Positions 50,490 to 59,319 of a DNA stretch of 64,000 nucleotides are shown piece after piece. The first letter of the stretch is position 1. Each line of letters starts with the position of its first letter. Both the position numbers and the translations under genes were made by a program. The notes beneath the pieces were generated by a model. That model saw nothing but the letters and a program-made list of their open reading frames with translations, searched no databases and had not been told where the DNA came from. Origin of the DNA: Streptococcus cristatus. GTDB lineage: Bacteria > Bacillota > Bacilli > Lactobacillales > Streptococcaceae. The stretch lies in the NCBI RefSeq assembly GCF_008369405.1, contig NZ_VSJJ01000001.1, positions 184,523 through 248,522 of the forward strand. The letters run 5' to 3'.

Positions 50490-51523
50490 AAGTTATTGAT
50501 AATGGCCTCCGTCATTTGAGCTGTTCCTGCCTGACCGCCCAGATCTCGGGTTAAGACACCCTGACCCAAAGTCTTCTCAACCGCTGCTTCAATCGCTTCT
50601 GCAGCTTCAAGCTCCGCAAAGCTATCCCCCAGCATCATAGCTACAGAAAGGATCATGCTGATAGGATTGGCAATACCCTGCCCCGCAATATCGGGAGCCG
50701 AACCATGGATGGGCTCATAAAGACTTGGCCCAGCAGCCGAATGACTGGCCGATGGCATAACTCCCAGCGTCCCTGACAAGACACTGGACTCGTCTGAGAG
50801 AATATCCCCGAAGAGATTTTCCGTTACTACGACATCAAACTTAGCAGGATTGGTAATCATGAGCATAGCTGCGCTGTCCACCAATTGGTGCTCTAAGGTC
50901 ACATCTGGATAATCCTTGGCCACCTCATCCGCTACTCTGCGCCAGAGTTTGGATGTCGCTAGCACATTTTGCTTGTCAATACTGGTCACGCGCTTTCTGC
51001 GACCACGCGCAATATCAAAGGACTTACGGACAATCCGCTCCACCTCTTCATAACTGTAGTCGTTGATATCACGCGCAGATTTATCCTTCAAAATATGCTC
51101 ACCAAAGTAAATCCCACCTGTCAACTCGCGCACGACCACGAAGTCCACACCAGCAATTCTTTCAGCTTTCAAAGGCGACAAATGCTTAAGGGCATCGAAA
51201 ATCTTAACCGGACGGATATTGGCATAGAGCTTAAGTTCCTTGCGCAGAGCTAGCAAACCTTGCTCAGGCCGAACCGGTGCATTATCATACTGGGGGCTGC
51301 CGATAGCTGCCAAGAGAATAGCATCCGCCTCCTTGGCTGCTGCCAACGTTGACTGAGGCAGAGGATGACCTTCCGCATCAATCCCAGCACCTCCAAAAGC
51401 CTTCTCCGTGATATGATAAGCAAAGCCGAACTTGTCCGCAACAGCAGCCAAAACTTGGAGACCGGCTTCCATGATTTCTGGGCCGATACCGTCACCCGCC
51501 AGAGCTACAATTTCTTTTGTCAT
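50486..51523 (-). CDS. leuB: 3-isopropylmalate dehydrogenase
   Basis: NAD-dependent oxidative decarboxylation of 3-isopropylmalate to 2-oxoisocaproate. The 345-aa protein has LAGDGIGPEIM at the start, the Arg/Tyr substrate residues in VRELTGGIYFG (about 132-142), and NLFGDILSDESSVLSGTLGVMPSAS (about 237-261) with metal-binding aspartates. AAGGAAG ribosome site; 12 bases after leuA. Second gene of the leucine operon. Confidence 0.96.
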   Translation of the reverse strand: MTKEIVALAGDGIGPEIMEAGLQVLAAVADKFGFAYHITEKAFGGAGIDAEGHPLPQSTLAAAKEADAILLAAIGSPQYDNAPVRPEQGLLALRKELKLYANIRPVKIFDALKHLSPLKAERIAGVDFVVVRELTGGIYFGEHILKDKSARDINDYSYEEVERIVRKSFDIARGRRKRVTSIDKQNVLATSKLWRRVADEVAKDYPDVTLEHQLVDSAAMLMITNPAKFDVVVTENLFGDILSDESSVLSGTLGVMPSASHSAAGPSLYEPIHGSAPDIAGQGIANPISMILSVAMMLGDSFAELEAAEAIEAAVEKTLGQGVLTRDLGGQAGTAQMTEAIINNL

Positions 51524-51535
51524 AGTCGCTTCCTT

Positions 51536-53101
51536 CTAATTATTTGCCGGCAGATCGCGGTAGGATACCTGGTGGCCGATTTCACCAGCATTTTCCTTTT
51601 GCACAAAGGTATTGGCATGGATATAGGCAATGGCGCTGGCCTTAAGAACATCAAAGTCTATACCAGAGGAGTTGAAAATCGTATCTGTGTCCGTATTTTC
51701 AACGGCTACCAAAACGCGAGCCTGGGAGTCGATACCATCCGTCACCGCTTCAATATTATAAGACAAAAGCTGAACAGACTGGTTAAAGAATTGGTCGATG
51801 GCATTAAAGATAGCTTCGACACTTCCTTTACCTTCCGCCACACAGCTGACCGTCTCGCCGTCCCCATTAACCAACTGCACATCCGCTGTGATGGTATGGT
51901 CGTCGTTGGTCGTCAGCTGCAGATCATCAAAGTGGAAGCCTTCAGGATTTTCGACCGTCGTTCCGGCAATCAGAGCCCGAATGTCAGCATCTGTAACTTC
52001 ATTTTTCTTATCAGCCAAGACCTTAAACTTAGCAAAGAGATCATCGATTTCAGATTCTTCAAAGTCCAGAGACAGCTCTTTGAGCTTTTCAACAAAGGCG
52101 TGGCGACCAGACAGCTTGCCAAGCGGAAGTGAATTGCTCTTGACACCAACCAGCTCAGGTGTGATGATTTCATAGGTCAGTGGATTCTTAAGGACACCAT
52201 CCTGATGGATACCGGACTCATGAGAGAAGGCATTGCCACCAACGACTGCCTTGTTCTTAGGCACCGGAATACCCGAGAAGCGGGATACCAGCTCAGAAGT
52301 GTTGATGGTTTCATTAAGGACAATATCCGTTTCAACTTGATAATAGTCCTTGCGAATTTCTAAAGCGACTGCTACTTCTTCCAGAGCAGCATTACCAGCA
52401 CGCTCGCCAATACCGTTGATCGTGCCTTCCACCCGCCTAGCTCCGTATTTGACCGCAGACAGGCTGTTTGCTACTGCCATTCCCAAATCATCGTGGCAGT
52501 GAGGACTGTAGATAATCTCACGATCCGTTTGGACATTGTCAATCAGATACTTGAAGATATTGCCAAACTCTTCCGGAGTGGTAAAACCAACCGTATCTGG
52601 AATATTGATGTAGCTAGCGCCCGCATCAACTGCTGTCTGGACAACTTGAAGGAGGAAGTCCAGCTCTGTTCGTGTCGCGTCCTCGGGTGAAAACTCAACA
52701 ATCTCAAACTTAGAACGAGCATAGAAAACATGCTCCTTAATGGCTTCTAAAATCTCTTCCTTAGACTTTTTCAGCTTGAACTCTCTGTGAATGGGACTGG
52801 TCGCAATGAAAACATGGACTTGTGGATACTTGGCATCCTTGAGCGCCTCGTAGCAGGCATCAATATCAGATTTAACCGAACGCGCCAGACCAGTCACAGA
52901 AGCCCTAGTAATGACTTTGGCAATCTCCTGCACCGCCGCAAATGAATCTGGACTAGCAGCTGGAAAACCAGCCTCAATGGCGGAAATTCCCCATTTTTCT
53001 AGTTGCTTGGCAATGGCTACCTTTTCCTTAATAGAAAAATTCACTCCCGGTGTCTGCTCACCATCCCGAAGACTGGTATCTAGAAACTCAACTTTTTGCA
53101 T
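51536..53101 (-). CDS. leuA: 2-isopropylmalate synthase
   Basis: First committed step of leucine synthesis: condenses acetyl-CoA with 2-oxoisovalerate. The 521-aa protein has an HMGL-like TIM barrel (1-290) with [12 protein letters not shown] and metal-binding [13 protein letters not shown] (about 203), a linker ([15 protein letters not shown]), and a C-terminal LeuA regulatory domain (about 390-521) where leucine binds. Start 53101 (MQKVEFLD) has AAAGGAAAG upstream. Expression is preceded by a leader-peptide attenuator. Together with feedback inhibition this gives two layers of leucine control. Confidence 0.96.
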   Translation of the reverse strand: MQKVEFLDTSLRDGEQTPGVNFSIKEKVAIAKQLEKWGISAIEAGFPAASPDSFAAVQEIAKVITRASVTGLARSVKSDIDACYEALKDAKYPQVHVFIATSPIHREFKLKKSKEEILEAIKEHVFYARSKFEIVEFSPEDATRTELDFLLQVVQTAVDAGASYINIPDTVGFTTPEEFGNIFKYLIDNVQTDREIIYSPHCHDDLGMAVANSLSAVKYGARRVEGTINGIGERAGNAALEEVAVALEIRKDYYQVETDIVLNETINTSELVSRFSGIPVPKNKAVVGGNAFSHESGIHQDGVLKNPLTYEIITPELVGVKSNSLPLGKLSGRHAFVEKLKELSLDFEESEIDDLFAKFKVLADKKNEVTDADIRALIAGTTVENPEGFHFDDLQLTTNDDHTITADVQLVNGDGETVSCVAEGKGSVEAIFNAIDQFFNQSVQLLSYNIEAVTDGIDSQARVLVAVENTDTDTIFNSSGIDFDVLKASAIAYIHANTFVQKENAGEIGHQVSYRDLPANN

Positions 53102-53221
53102 AGACTTTCCTCTTTCTTTATCGTTTAAAACAGCTATAAAAATCAATGAGAGATACAACTATGAAATGAACTTTTAGTTCGCTTTTCTCAGTATATCCTA
53201 GCAAAGATTTTCGTGAAGAAT

Positions 53222-53259
53222 AAAATAAAAACATCTCGCTGGAAGCCAAGCGAGATGTT
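53222..53259 (-). terminator. Attenuator terminator of leucine operon
   Basis: AACATCTCGCT and AGCGAGATGTT form an 11-bp stem with an 8-base loop, followed on the minus strand by TTTTATTTTATT. CGCTTGG at the loop side of its first arm can instead pair with CCAAGCG lying just upstream in the RNA, giving an antiterminator. Confidence 0.85.
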
Positions 53260-53304
53260 GATTTACTCCCGCTTGGTAAGCCAAACAGGACTAATGCTTT
53301 CGCA

Positions 53305-53358
53305 CTAGCCCGAGTAACGCAACAACAAAGCAAAGTTTGAAAATTGAGTTGACTTCAT
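53305..53358 (-). CDS. leu operon leader peptide (17 aa, Leu-Leu-Leu)
   Basis: Peptide MKSTQFSNFALLLRYSG with three consecutive TTG leucine codons (codons 11-13), a good AAGGAG ribosome site and a position between the leu promoter and a terminator hairpin. Ribosome stalling at the Leu codons when charged tRNA-Leu is scarce would favour the antiterminator and let transcription enter leuA. Classic attenuation logic; direct experimental proof is not available from sequence. Confidence 0.85.
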   Translation of the reverse strand: MKSTQFSNFALLLRYSG

Positions 53359-53394
53359 GTTTGACTGACTCCTTCTGAAATGTTATTGATTAGT

Positions 53395-53423
53395 ATTTTA
53401 GCACAGTATCATTCAGCTGTCAA
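53395..53423 (-). promoter_or_regulatory. Promoter of the leucine operon
   Basis: Minus strand TTGACA (53423-53418), 17-base spacer, TAAAAT (53400-53395). The transcript would begin near 53388, about 30 bases before the leader peptide ATG. Confidence 0.85.
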
Positions 53424-53477
53424 CAGATAATTCGTTATTTTCTGAAAATTTTTAATATACTGGATTTCACTGTAGAT

Positions 53478-54179
53478 TTATTTATATTCTTCATCCAGCT
53501 TTGTATGAAGGTCTATCTTCTCCTTTTCTTCTGCAAATATCACTTTCCCTTGTTCATATTTCCTAACGGATAACAGCCAGCGGATAGGATTATTTTGGAA
53601 TAAGAGCAAGTAAGAAACAGCAGGAAAGAGGCCTGCTAAAAGCGTGAAAAAGATTTGTATATCAAATGTCTCTTGCTTATTGAATGAGTCAATAATACTT
53701 GGGATAGTAGCGACAAATATTACTATAGTAGTCATAAAAACTAATAACATGACAATCATAAAAATAAACATCTTCCCAAATGTTGCTTTTTTCTTACTGA
53801 AATTTTCCCAAAGCAGATTTGAATAAACGGCTTTCGCAAACTGTTGAGAACTTGCCCCTTGAACCTGTTTCACCTCTTTATACAAGGCCTCTTCCATCAT
53901 CCATATAAAGCCAAAACAGACAAAGAACTGGGCAACGATATAAGGCGGAACCATCCAGCTGCTGTATCGAAAACCTGAAAATGCAGGTATAGCTACTAAT
54001 CCTCCAATAATACCCAAAAAAACAAAAGCAAACATCAAAGGAATGATAGCCTTATTGGTCTCCCTAGCCCCTTCTGTATTTAACAAGGCGCTCTTATTTG
54101 CTACAAGAGCTTCTCTCGTTCGCGTGTTATAGTAAACGGCCTTATCACCGCTCTGTCCGATAAAAATTATTTTTCTCAT
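53478..54179 (-). CDS. Membrane protein, tandem paralogue 1 (unknown)
   Basis: A 233-aa protein with four TM segments (about 48-68, 82-102, 142-165, 180-200). Residues 1-40 (KIIFIGQSGDKAVYYNTRT) and the C-terminal NPIRWLLSVRKYEQGKVIF are shared with the next gene, so the pair arose by duplication. GGTGAT precedes ATG 54179. No family recognised; tandem membrane paralogues of this kind are often immunity proteins, which is only an inference here. Confidence 0.65.
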   Translation of the reverse strand: MRKIIFIGQSGDKAVYYNTRTREALVANKSALLNTEGARETNKAIIPLMFAFVFLGIIGGLVAIPAFSGFRYSSWMVPPYIVAQFFVCFGFIWMMEEALYKEVKQVQGASSQQFAKAVYSNLLWENFSKKKATFGKMFIFMIVMLLVFMTTIVIFVATIPSIIDSFNKQETFDIQIFFTLLAGLFPAVSYLLLFQNNPIRWLLSVRKYEQGKVIFAEEKEKIDLHTKLDEEYK

Positions 54180-54299
54180 ATTCAATCACCACGATTTCCA
54201 ATCATCACAATAGTCAGATAATCCAGTTTTTCGTGTCTAAACCCATCATAGGTCGTCGATAAGATATTACCAACTACTTATCCCAATGGTAATAGTGTC

Positions 54300-54974
54300 T
54301 CACTCATGTTTCTTCTCCTTATCTTCTACAAATATCACTTTCCCTTGTTCATACTTCCGCACGGCTAACAACCAGCGGATGGGGTTGTTTTGGAAAAGAG
54401 AAATTACAACCACAGCTGGAAGCACCCCTGCCACTGGTGAAAATAATAATGAAAGATCAAACCACTCATGTTCATAATAAGGAATAAGCATTCCTGGTAT
54501 TCCAAATAGACTTACAATTCCTGAACAAAACAGAAGAACCAAGATAATAAACAAGAAAAAGAAAATTTTACCTAATGTTGCTTTCTTGTCGGAAAACCCT
54601 TCCCAAATTAAACTGCTATTCACTGCAGCTTTAAATTGTTCCTCGTTTGCCAAAACTGTGGATCGAACATTTTTATACAAGGCATTTTCCAACATATAAA
54701 TACTGCCAACAAAAACTAAAAATATGGCTAGTAAAATGATTGGAATCATCCTCTCGTTTAATCTAAATGGACTAGTAAAAGAAAAAATCGCAACTCCAGT
54801 ACCTCCACCAAATAATGCAAAAAGCAAAATCAAAGGAATAATGGCTCTATTAGACATCCTTGCTCCTTCTGTATTTAAAAGATCACTCTTACTGGCTACC
54901 AAAGCCTCTTTTGTCCTCGTATTATAGTAGACAGCCTCATCGCCGCTCTGTCCAATAAAAATTATTTTTCTCAT
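54300..54974 (-). CDS. Membrane protein, tandem paralogue 2 (unknown)
   Basis: A 224-aa paralogue of the preceding gene, with nearly the same first 45 residues (RKIIFIGQSGDEAVYYNTRT) and C-terminal NPIRWLLAVRKYEQGKVIF, but diverged TM segments. Four TM segments are visible. Same GTGATTGAATATG start context as its paralogue. The two are separated by about 120 bases without a terminator, so they may share a transcript. Confidence 0.65.
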   Translation of the reverse strand: MRKIIFIGQSGDEAVYYNTRTKEALVASKSDLLNTEGARMSNRAIIPLILLFALFGGGTGVAIFSFTSPFRLNERMIPIILLAIFLVFVGSIYMLENALYKNVRSTVLANEEQFKAAVNSSLIWEGFSDKKATLGKIFFFLFIILVLLFCSGIVSLFGIPGMLIPYYEHEWFDLSLLFSPVAGVLPAVVVISLFQNNPIRWLLAVRKYEQGKVIFVEDKEKKHE

Positions 54975-55034
54975 ATTCAATCACTACATTTTTCAATCAT
55001 CATAATAGAATGTTATTTTTCTCGTATGATAATC

Positions 55035-55241
55035 TCACTTTGTTTTCTCTTCTATTTCAAATTCTACAATCTGATTGTTTTCGTTAATAACAATCCCATT
55101 ATAAAATAAAATGATATAAAGTATAATTGGTATAATCAAAAACAGTCTCAACTGAACAAAATAGGAAAATAAAAATATTGGAAAAATAAAAACAAGAAAT
55201 AAAAATGCATAAGCAACTATTTTTATAAAAACCGCTTTCAT
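55035..55241 (-). CDS. Small two-TM membrane protein (68 aa)
   Basis: Two long hydrophobic segments (about 5-24 and 29-48, FLFLVFIFPIFLFSYF and FLIIPIILYIILFY) and an acidic C-terminal tail (VEFEIEEKTK). ATG 55241 has GGTGAT just upstream. It overlaps nothing but follows the next gene upstream after two bases, so it is part of the same unit. No family recognised. Confidence 0.55.
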   Translation of the reverse strand: MKAVFIKIVAYAFLFLVFIFPIFLFSYFVQLRLFLIIPIILYIILFYNGIVINENNQIVEFEIEEKTK

Positions 55242-55243
55242 AA

Positions 55244-55750
55244 TCACCAAAAACCAATCCCTTCTTTCACTGTTTTTAATGACGTCAACGACCTAACTTT
55301 TCCAGTGTAGCGTAAATCCGCATTTCGTTCTCTAAGAAAATTTTTAAGTTTAATTTTCCTATACCAGGACACCAAGAAAAATGAAATTAATAAAACAAGA
55401 ACTAAGATCAATAGATTTATACTACCTTGAACTAAACTTGCTACATGATTTGTCGGACCTAACCATAACTCAAATGGAGTCAGCCAACGGACAAATGCTG
55501 ATAACATAATTGCTATTCCTAAATTAGTCAATCGCTTAGTGCTATTCAGTCCTCGATCAGCAATATGATTATATAATGAATATTCTGTTTGATAAATTTT
55601 AAAAAATCTCTTAGAAGACAGACTGTAATTTCTTTGCACAAGATATTCTTGACCTAAATCTGTCATAATCAGATACCAACCTTTTTGCACCACCTTATCA
55701 TTCAATGTGATATTAAAAACTTGGCCTTTAACTCTGTACATATTTACCAT
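55244..55750 (-). CDS. Membrane protein of unknown function (168 aa)
   Basis: N-terminal soluble region (1-75; YRVKGQVFNITLNDKVVQKG) followed by two TM segments (about 76-92 and 105-128) and a basic C-terminal region (WYRKIKLKNFLRERNADLRY). AAAGGA lies eight bases before ATG 55750. It belongs to a run of small membrane protein genes on the minus strand, between paralogue 2 and the DUF443-like gene. No family recognised. Confidence 0.6.
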   Translation of the reverse strand: MVNMYRVKGQVFNITLNDKVVQKGWYLIMTDLGQEYLVQRNYSLSSKRFFKIYQTEYSLYNHIADRGLNSTKRLTNLGIAIMLSAFVRWLTPFELWLGPTNHVASLVQGSINLLILVLVLLISFFLVSWYRKIKLKNFLRERNADLRYTGKVRSLTSLKTVKEGIGFW

Positions 55751-56155
55751 AAAAATAATCCTTTGACACCATTAACCATATTATTCCAACCAGAAACAAC
55801 AGCTTTCCCAACATTATCTTCAAATTTTATCACCTCTGGGAAAGTCTCCCTCGCCTATTCATTTGCATATATAATGATTATCTTGAGAAATACTGTATCC
55901 AATATTCGTACAAAACCAAGGGCTGCCCACACGCCAATAGCTGTATAGAGTCGTTTCACGCTACGAGAAAAAAGAGTGCGTTTAAGCTGAAACTACTGTT
56001 GGCTATGAATATTTTCAGACCTGCTACGCTAGTATTTTTAAGTACATAGAAGGATTTTATAATTCGAGCAGGCGTCACAGCAAGCTGAACTATCTTTGTC
56101 CAAACGACTTTAAAAAAACAAATTGTATAGTCAGTTTAAACTCCTTCTTCATCCC
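55751..56155 (-). pseudogene. Degenerate coding remnants
   Basis: No intact gene, but minus-strand frames look protein-like: one frame reads RSVKRLYTAIGVWAALGFVR and ends at a stop near 55858; another encodes FPEVIKFEDNVGKAVVSGWN and ends by overlapping the 55750 start. The second part could be a real 29-codon ORF from a GTG. Together they look like the broken end of one or two longer genes. The remaining bases to 56155 show no supported feature. Confidence 0.4.
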
Positions 56156-56809
56156 TTAGCCATTTTTTATTCTTATCCAATAATTACTTGCCGGGCGCAT
56201 GAAAAACATATTCCCTATAAATAACCAAAATGTCAAAAATATTAACAATCCAATATGACCAATATAATTATCCATTATGTTCGTTAAAAAAGCGGCAATA
56301 ATCATTACTGTAAACAACACTGACATAATATACGCAAAAATACTAAAAAGCAATTCTTTAACAAAGCGAGGATAAACGTAAATCTTGTGATAGCCACTAT
56401 TTTTTAATCCACTAGGGACTTCATAAGCCACTGTAAGCCATAAACGCAAACCAAAAACCAATAATACAATTATAATAGCCAAAAAATTGCTAATTCTACT
56501 TGAATCAAATTTCAAAAATTGATTAATATCAAATACTCTTGATAGAAGCATGGCACCTACGCCAGTTCCTAAGCTATAGCCCAGACCATGTTTTTCAAAG
56601 GCCTCTTTTAACCGAGCATTCTTCTCCTCTGATTGGGACAATTGCTCATATTCTTCCTTACTCATCTCGTAACATCTGTGAGGCACAAAGTAAATCAACA
56701 AAGGTAAGAAGTAGACAATCAAAAAAGGACGTTCTACATCAAGAAGATAATATCTATCCTCTGTTTTTAGTATACGATATCGAAGGTTTTTTCTAGCCAA
56801 GGGCTCCAT
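56156..56809 (-). CDS. DUF443-like multi-TM membrane protein
   Basis: A 217-aa protein with about five TM segments. The N-terminus NLRYRILKTEDRYYLLDVER followed by YFLPLLIYFVPHRCYEMSKEEY is the pattern of the tandem five-TM (DUF443) family. A member of that family, TsaI of S. aureus, protects against a type VII secreted toxin; whether this one is an immunity protein is unknown, since no LXG toxin gene is in the window. Start 56809 has AAAAGG five bases upstream; ATG 56827 is an alternative. Confidence 0.62.
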   Translation of the reverse strand: MEPLARKNLRYRILKTEDRYYLLDVERPFLIVYFLPLLIYFVPHRCYEMSKEEYEQLSQSEEKNARLKEAFEKHGLGYSLGTGVGAMLLSRVFDINQFLKFDSSRISNFLAIIIVLLVFGLRLWLTVAYEVPSGLKNSGYHKIYVYPRFVKELLFSIFAYIMSVLFTVMIIAAFLTNIMDNYIGHIGLLIFLTFWLFIGNMFFMRPASNYWIRIKNG

Positions 56810-56889
56810 TTCAGCCTTTTTGAACATTTATATAATACCTTTTTAATAATTTACTAATCAGGCTTCTTCTTTCCTAAGCCATTTCGTCT

Positions 56890-57561
56890 CTATCTTCGTA
56901 CATACTGAATCAAGCGGAACATCATGAAAGCAAAAAGAATCACTGCAACAATCCAAATCGTTCGCAAAGCGTAAAATTGGATGAGATAAGTAGAAATAAT
57001 GGCTCCGGTGATGAAACTTCCTAACAAAGCAACGAAAAAGATACCTTCTTTCAGATACGGCTTTTCGCTAGTTCGGACAAAATTTCCAAAAGCTACCATC
57101 GTTTTCTTGATATTTCCTGTCATAAAAGAATTATTATAGACAATGCCATCTACTTCGCCAAAGGCTGTCGCAACGACTCCCATACAAAAAGCGATTGGAG
57201 GAACGATAAACATATTTGGCACCGTATTTGGCATAGAACCTACCAAGGTACAGATAAGCACCAAAGGCGAGATACTGGTTACCCGCCATAAAGACTGCTC
57301 GAAAATGGGGCGGAAAACAGTTATCAGGAAAATACCCAGCATGAAAGCCAGCATGGTAGCCAGTTTCACTTCAATTTCTCCAGTTTTATGGTGAATCAGC
57401 TCAACGGACAAAAAGACGACATTGCCTGTCTGTCCAGCGACCAAGGTGCCTCCACGCTCCATGAAAGTGTAAGCATCCACGAAACCTGCACAAAAGGTCA
57501 GCAGGCAGGCAAAAAACTTCGATCGGGAGTGAAATTCCCTTTTGACTAACTTTTTCATCAT
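56890..57561 (-). CDS. DUF1275 (YoaK-like) membrane protein
   Basis: A 223-aa membrane protein with about six TM segments and the DUF1275 signature: CAGFVDAYTFMERGGTLVAGQTGNVVFLSVEL near the start, and VYNNSFMTGNIKKTMVAFG near residue 140 repeating the TGN motif, suggesting an internal duplication. The start is placed at 57561, after the udk terminator; a longer frame overlaps udk. No clear ribosome site. Function unknown. Confidence 0.8.
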   Translation of the reverse strand: MMKKLVKREFHSRSKFFACLLTFCAGFVDAYTFMERGGTLVAGQTGNVVFLSVELIHHKTGEIEVKLATMLAFMLGIFLITVFRPIFEQSLWRVTSISPLVLICTLVGSMPNTVPNMFIVPPIAFCMGVVATAFGEVDGIVYNNSFMTGNIKKTMVAFGNFVRTSEKPYLKEGIFFVALLGSFITGAIISTYLIQFYALRTIWIVAVILFAFMMFRLIQYVRR

Positions 57562-57566
57562 TGACC

Positions 57567-57592
57567 CAAAAAGTCCAGTGTAACACCAGACT
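57567..57592 (-). terminator. Terminator-like hairpin after udk
   Basis: On the minus strand AAGTCTGGTGT and ACACTGGACTT pair (one bulge) and are followed by TTT; it lies between the udk stop and the DUF1275 start. Confidence 0.55.
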
Positions 57593-57598
57593 TCCTTT

Positions 57599-58234
57599 CT
57601 ATCCTTCTCTAGCTTCCTCCAAAATTTTTTCAATCTTGGTGGTAATCAAATCAATCGCAACTTTGTTCGAAGCGCCCTCTGGAATGATAACATCCGCATA
57701 GCGCTTGGTCGGCTCGATAAACTGATGGTACATAGGCTTGACGACACCTAGATACTGCTCGATGACGCTATCCAAACTACGTCCACGCTCCTCCATATCC
57801 CGCTTAATCCGACGAATAATCCGCACATCATCATCAGTATCGACGAAAATCTTGATGTCCATCAAATCGCGGAGACGTTGGTCTTCCAAGACCAAAATCC
57901 CCTCTACAATGAAGACATCCTGCGGTTCTTGACGATAGGTTTTATTACTGCGCGTGTGCTCCGTATAGTCATAGGTCGGGATGTCCACTGGACGGCCAGC
58001 CAAAAGCTCCTTAATTTGCTCAATCATGAGGTCTGTATCAAAAGCAAAAGGATGGTCATAGTTAGTCTTGACCCGCTCCTCAAAGGTCAAATGCGACTGA
58101 TCCTTGTAGTAAGAATCATGCTCAATCATGGAAATCTTTTCGTTTGGAAAATTATCTAAAATCGCCCGAGAAACACTGGTTTTTCCCCCACCAGAGCCAC
58201 CTGTAACACCAATAATAATAGGTCTGTTTTGCAT
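57599..58234 (-). CDS. udk: Uridine kinase
   Basis: Phosphorylates uridine and cytidine in pyrimidine salvage. The 211-aa protein has the P-loop [16 protein letters not shown] (about 8-23), [16 protein letters not shown] (uridine site, about 39-54), [13 protein letters not shown] and the lid arginines [15 protein letters not shown] (about 148). Start 58234 has GGAG six bases upstream; the frame extends to 58246 but lacks a site there. Confidence 0.95.
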   Translation of the reverse strand: MQNRPIIIGVTGGSGGGKTSVSRAILDNFPNEKISMIEHDSYYKDQSHLTFEERVKTNYDHPFAFDTDLMIEQIKELLAGRPVDIPTYDYTEHTRSNKTYRQEPQDVFIVEGILVLEDQRLRDLMDIKIFVDTDDDVRIIRRIKRDMEERGRSLDSVIEQYLGVVKPMYHQFIEPTKRYADVIIPEGASNKVAIDLITTKIEKILEEAREG

Positions 58235-58279
58235 TGTTTTCTCCATTACTTGTTATCTTATCTATTTTACCTCAATTCA

Positions 58280-58288
58280 TGATATAAT
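58280..58288 (+). promoter_or_regulatory. Extended -10 promoter of oxidoreductase-helicase pair
   Basis: TGATATAAT 51 bases before the ATG at 58339; the -35 region is poor. Confidence 0.5.
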
Positions 58289-58338
58289 GAAAGGGTGAAT
58301 CAAGAAAAATTCAGGAAAATCATTTTAAAGGAGAAAGT

Positions 58339-59319
58339 ATGTTACGACTCGGTATCATTGGCACGGGATTTATTTCCCATGAGTTTATCAAAGCAGCCCG
58401 ACTAAGCGGTGAGTATGAGTTAGCAGCTGTCTATTCGCGGACACTTAGTGCAGCGGAGCGTTTTGCAGAAGCCTATGAAAATGTCGCCCTCTACACAGAT
58501 ATGATTAAATTCTTATCTACCGACCTAGATGTGGTATATATCGCTAGTCCCAATAGCCTCCACTTCAACCATGCCAAGGTAGCTATTCTGGCTCGAAAAC
58601 ATGTCATTGTTGAAAAGCCGTCTGTATCAAGGCCTGAAGAATGGCAAGAATTGGTCAAGCTGGCAGCTGAGCATCAGGTTTATATCTTTGAGGCAGCTAG
58701 AAACTACCACGAAGCAGCTTTTGCAGTCATTCAGGACTTCCTAAAAGACAAGAAAATCTGGGGAGCCAACTTCACCTATGCCAAATACTCCTCCAAGATG
58801 GGAGCCCTGCTGAGTGGACAAGAACCCAATGTTTTTTCTGCTAAATTTTCAGGCGGTGCTCTGATGGACCTGGGGGTCTATACGATTTATGCTGCTGTCC
58901 GGCTTTTTGACGCTCCACAAAGCGTCTGCTACACAGCTCAGCAACTGCCAAATAGTGTTGATCTCAACGGTTCAGGCAGTCTGATTTATCCTGATTTCCA
59001 GGTTCGTATCCAAGCTGGAAAAAACATTCATAGCCAGCTGCCAGCTGAAATCTATACGGACCAAGGCACTCTGACCTTAGACGGTATCGAGTTCATCCGC
59101 TCTGCTATTTTCCAAAAGTTCAATGGAGAGACGGAAAGTCTAGCTATCCGCCAAGCAGAGTACCAAATGTTGGAAGAGGCTCAGGCTTTTGCTCAGGTGC
59201 TTAAAGGTGGCCAAGAAGAGCTTTATAGCGACTATCTGCAGGCTGCTGCTACCGTGCATGAGTGCTTGTTTGCCATGAGAAAAGATGCTGGCATTAGATT
59301 TGAGGTTGACCATGATTAA
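58339..59319 (+). CDS. Gfo/Idh/MocA-family oxidoreductase
   Basis: A 326-aa NAD(P)-dependent dehydrogenase-like protein. N-terminal Rossmann fold with LGIIGTGFISHEFIKAA (residues 3-19), VVYIASPNSLHFNHA and VEKPSVSRPEEW (the EKP catalytic Lys motif, about 93-95); C-terminal alpha/beta domain (about 120-326) with GGALMDLGVYTIYA. Substrate, probably a sugar or polyol, cannot be read. AAAGGAGAAAG precedes ATG. Its last codons overlap the start of the helicase gene by eight bases. Confidence 0.88.
   Translation: MLRLGIIGTGFISHEFIKAARLSGEYELAAVYSRTLSAAERFAEAYENVALYTDMIKFLSTDLDVVYIASPNSLHFNHAKVAILARKHVIVEKPSVSRPEEWQELVKLAAEHQVYIFEAARNYHEAAFAVIQDFLKDKKIWGANFTYAKYSSKMGALLSGQEPNVFSAKFSGGALMDLGVYTIYAAVRLFDAPQSVCYTAQQLPNSVDLNGSGSLIYPDFQVRIQAGKNIHSQLPAEIYTDQGTLTLDGIEFIRSAIFQKFNGETESLAIRQAEYQMLEEAQAFAQVLKGGQEELYSDYLQAAATVHECLFAMRKDAGIRFEVDHD

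Noticed and set aside
53178-53420. T-box riboswitch upstream of leuA
   Set aside because: No T-box core sequence (GGUGGNACC-like) or specifier-loop architecture is seen, while a leader peptide with Leu codons and an antiterminator are.
55890-55920. Combox (TACGAATA on the minus strand)
   Set aside because: It lies inside degenerate coding sequence, with no competence gene after it; likely chance.
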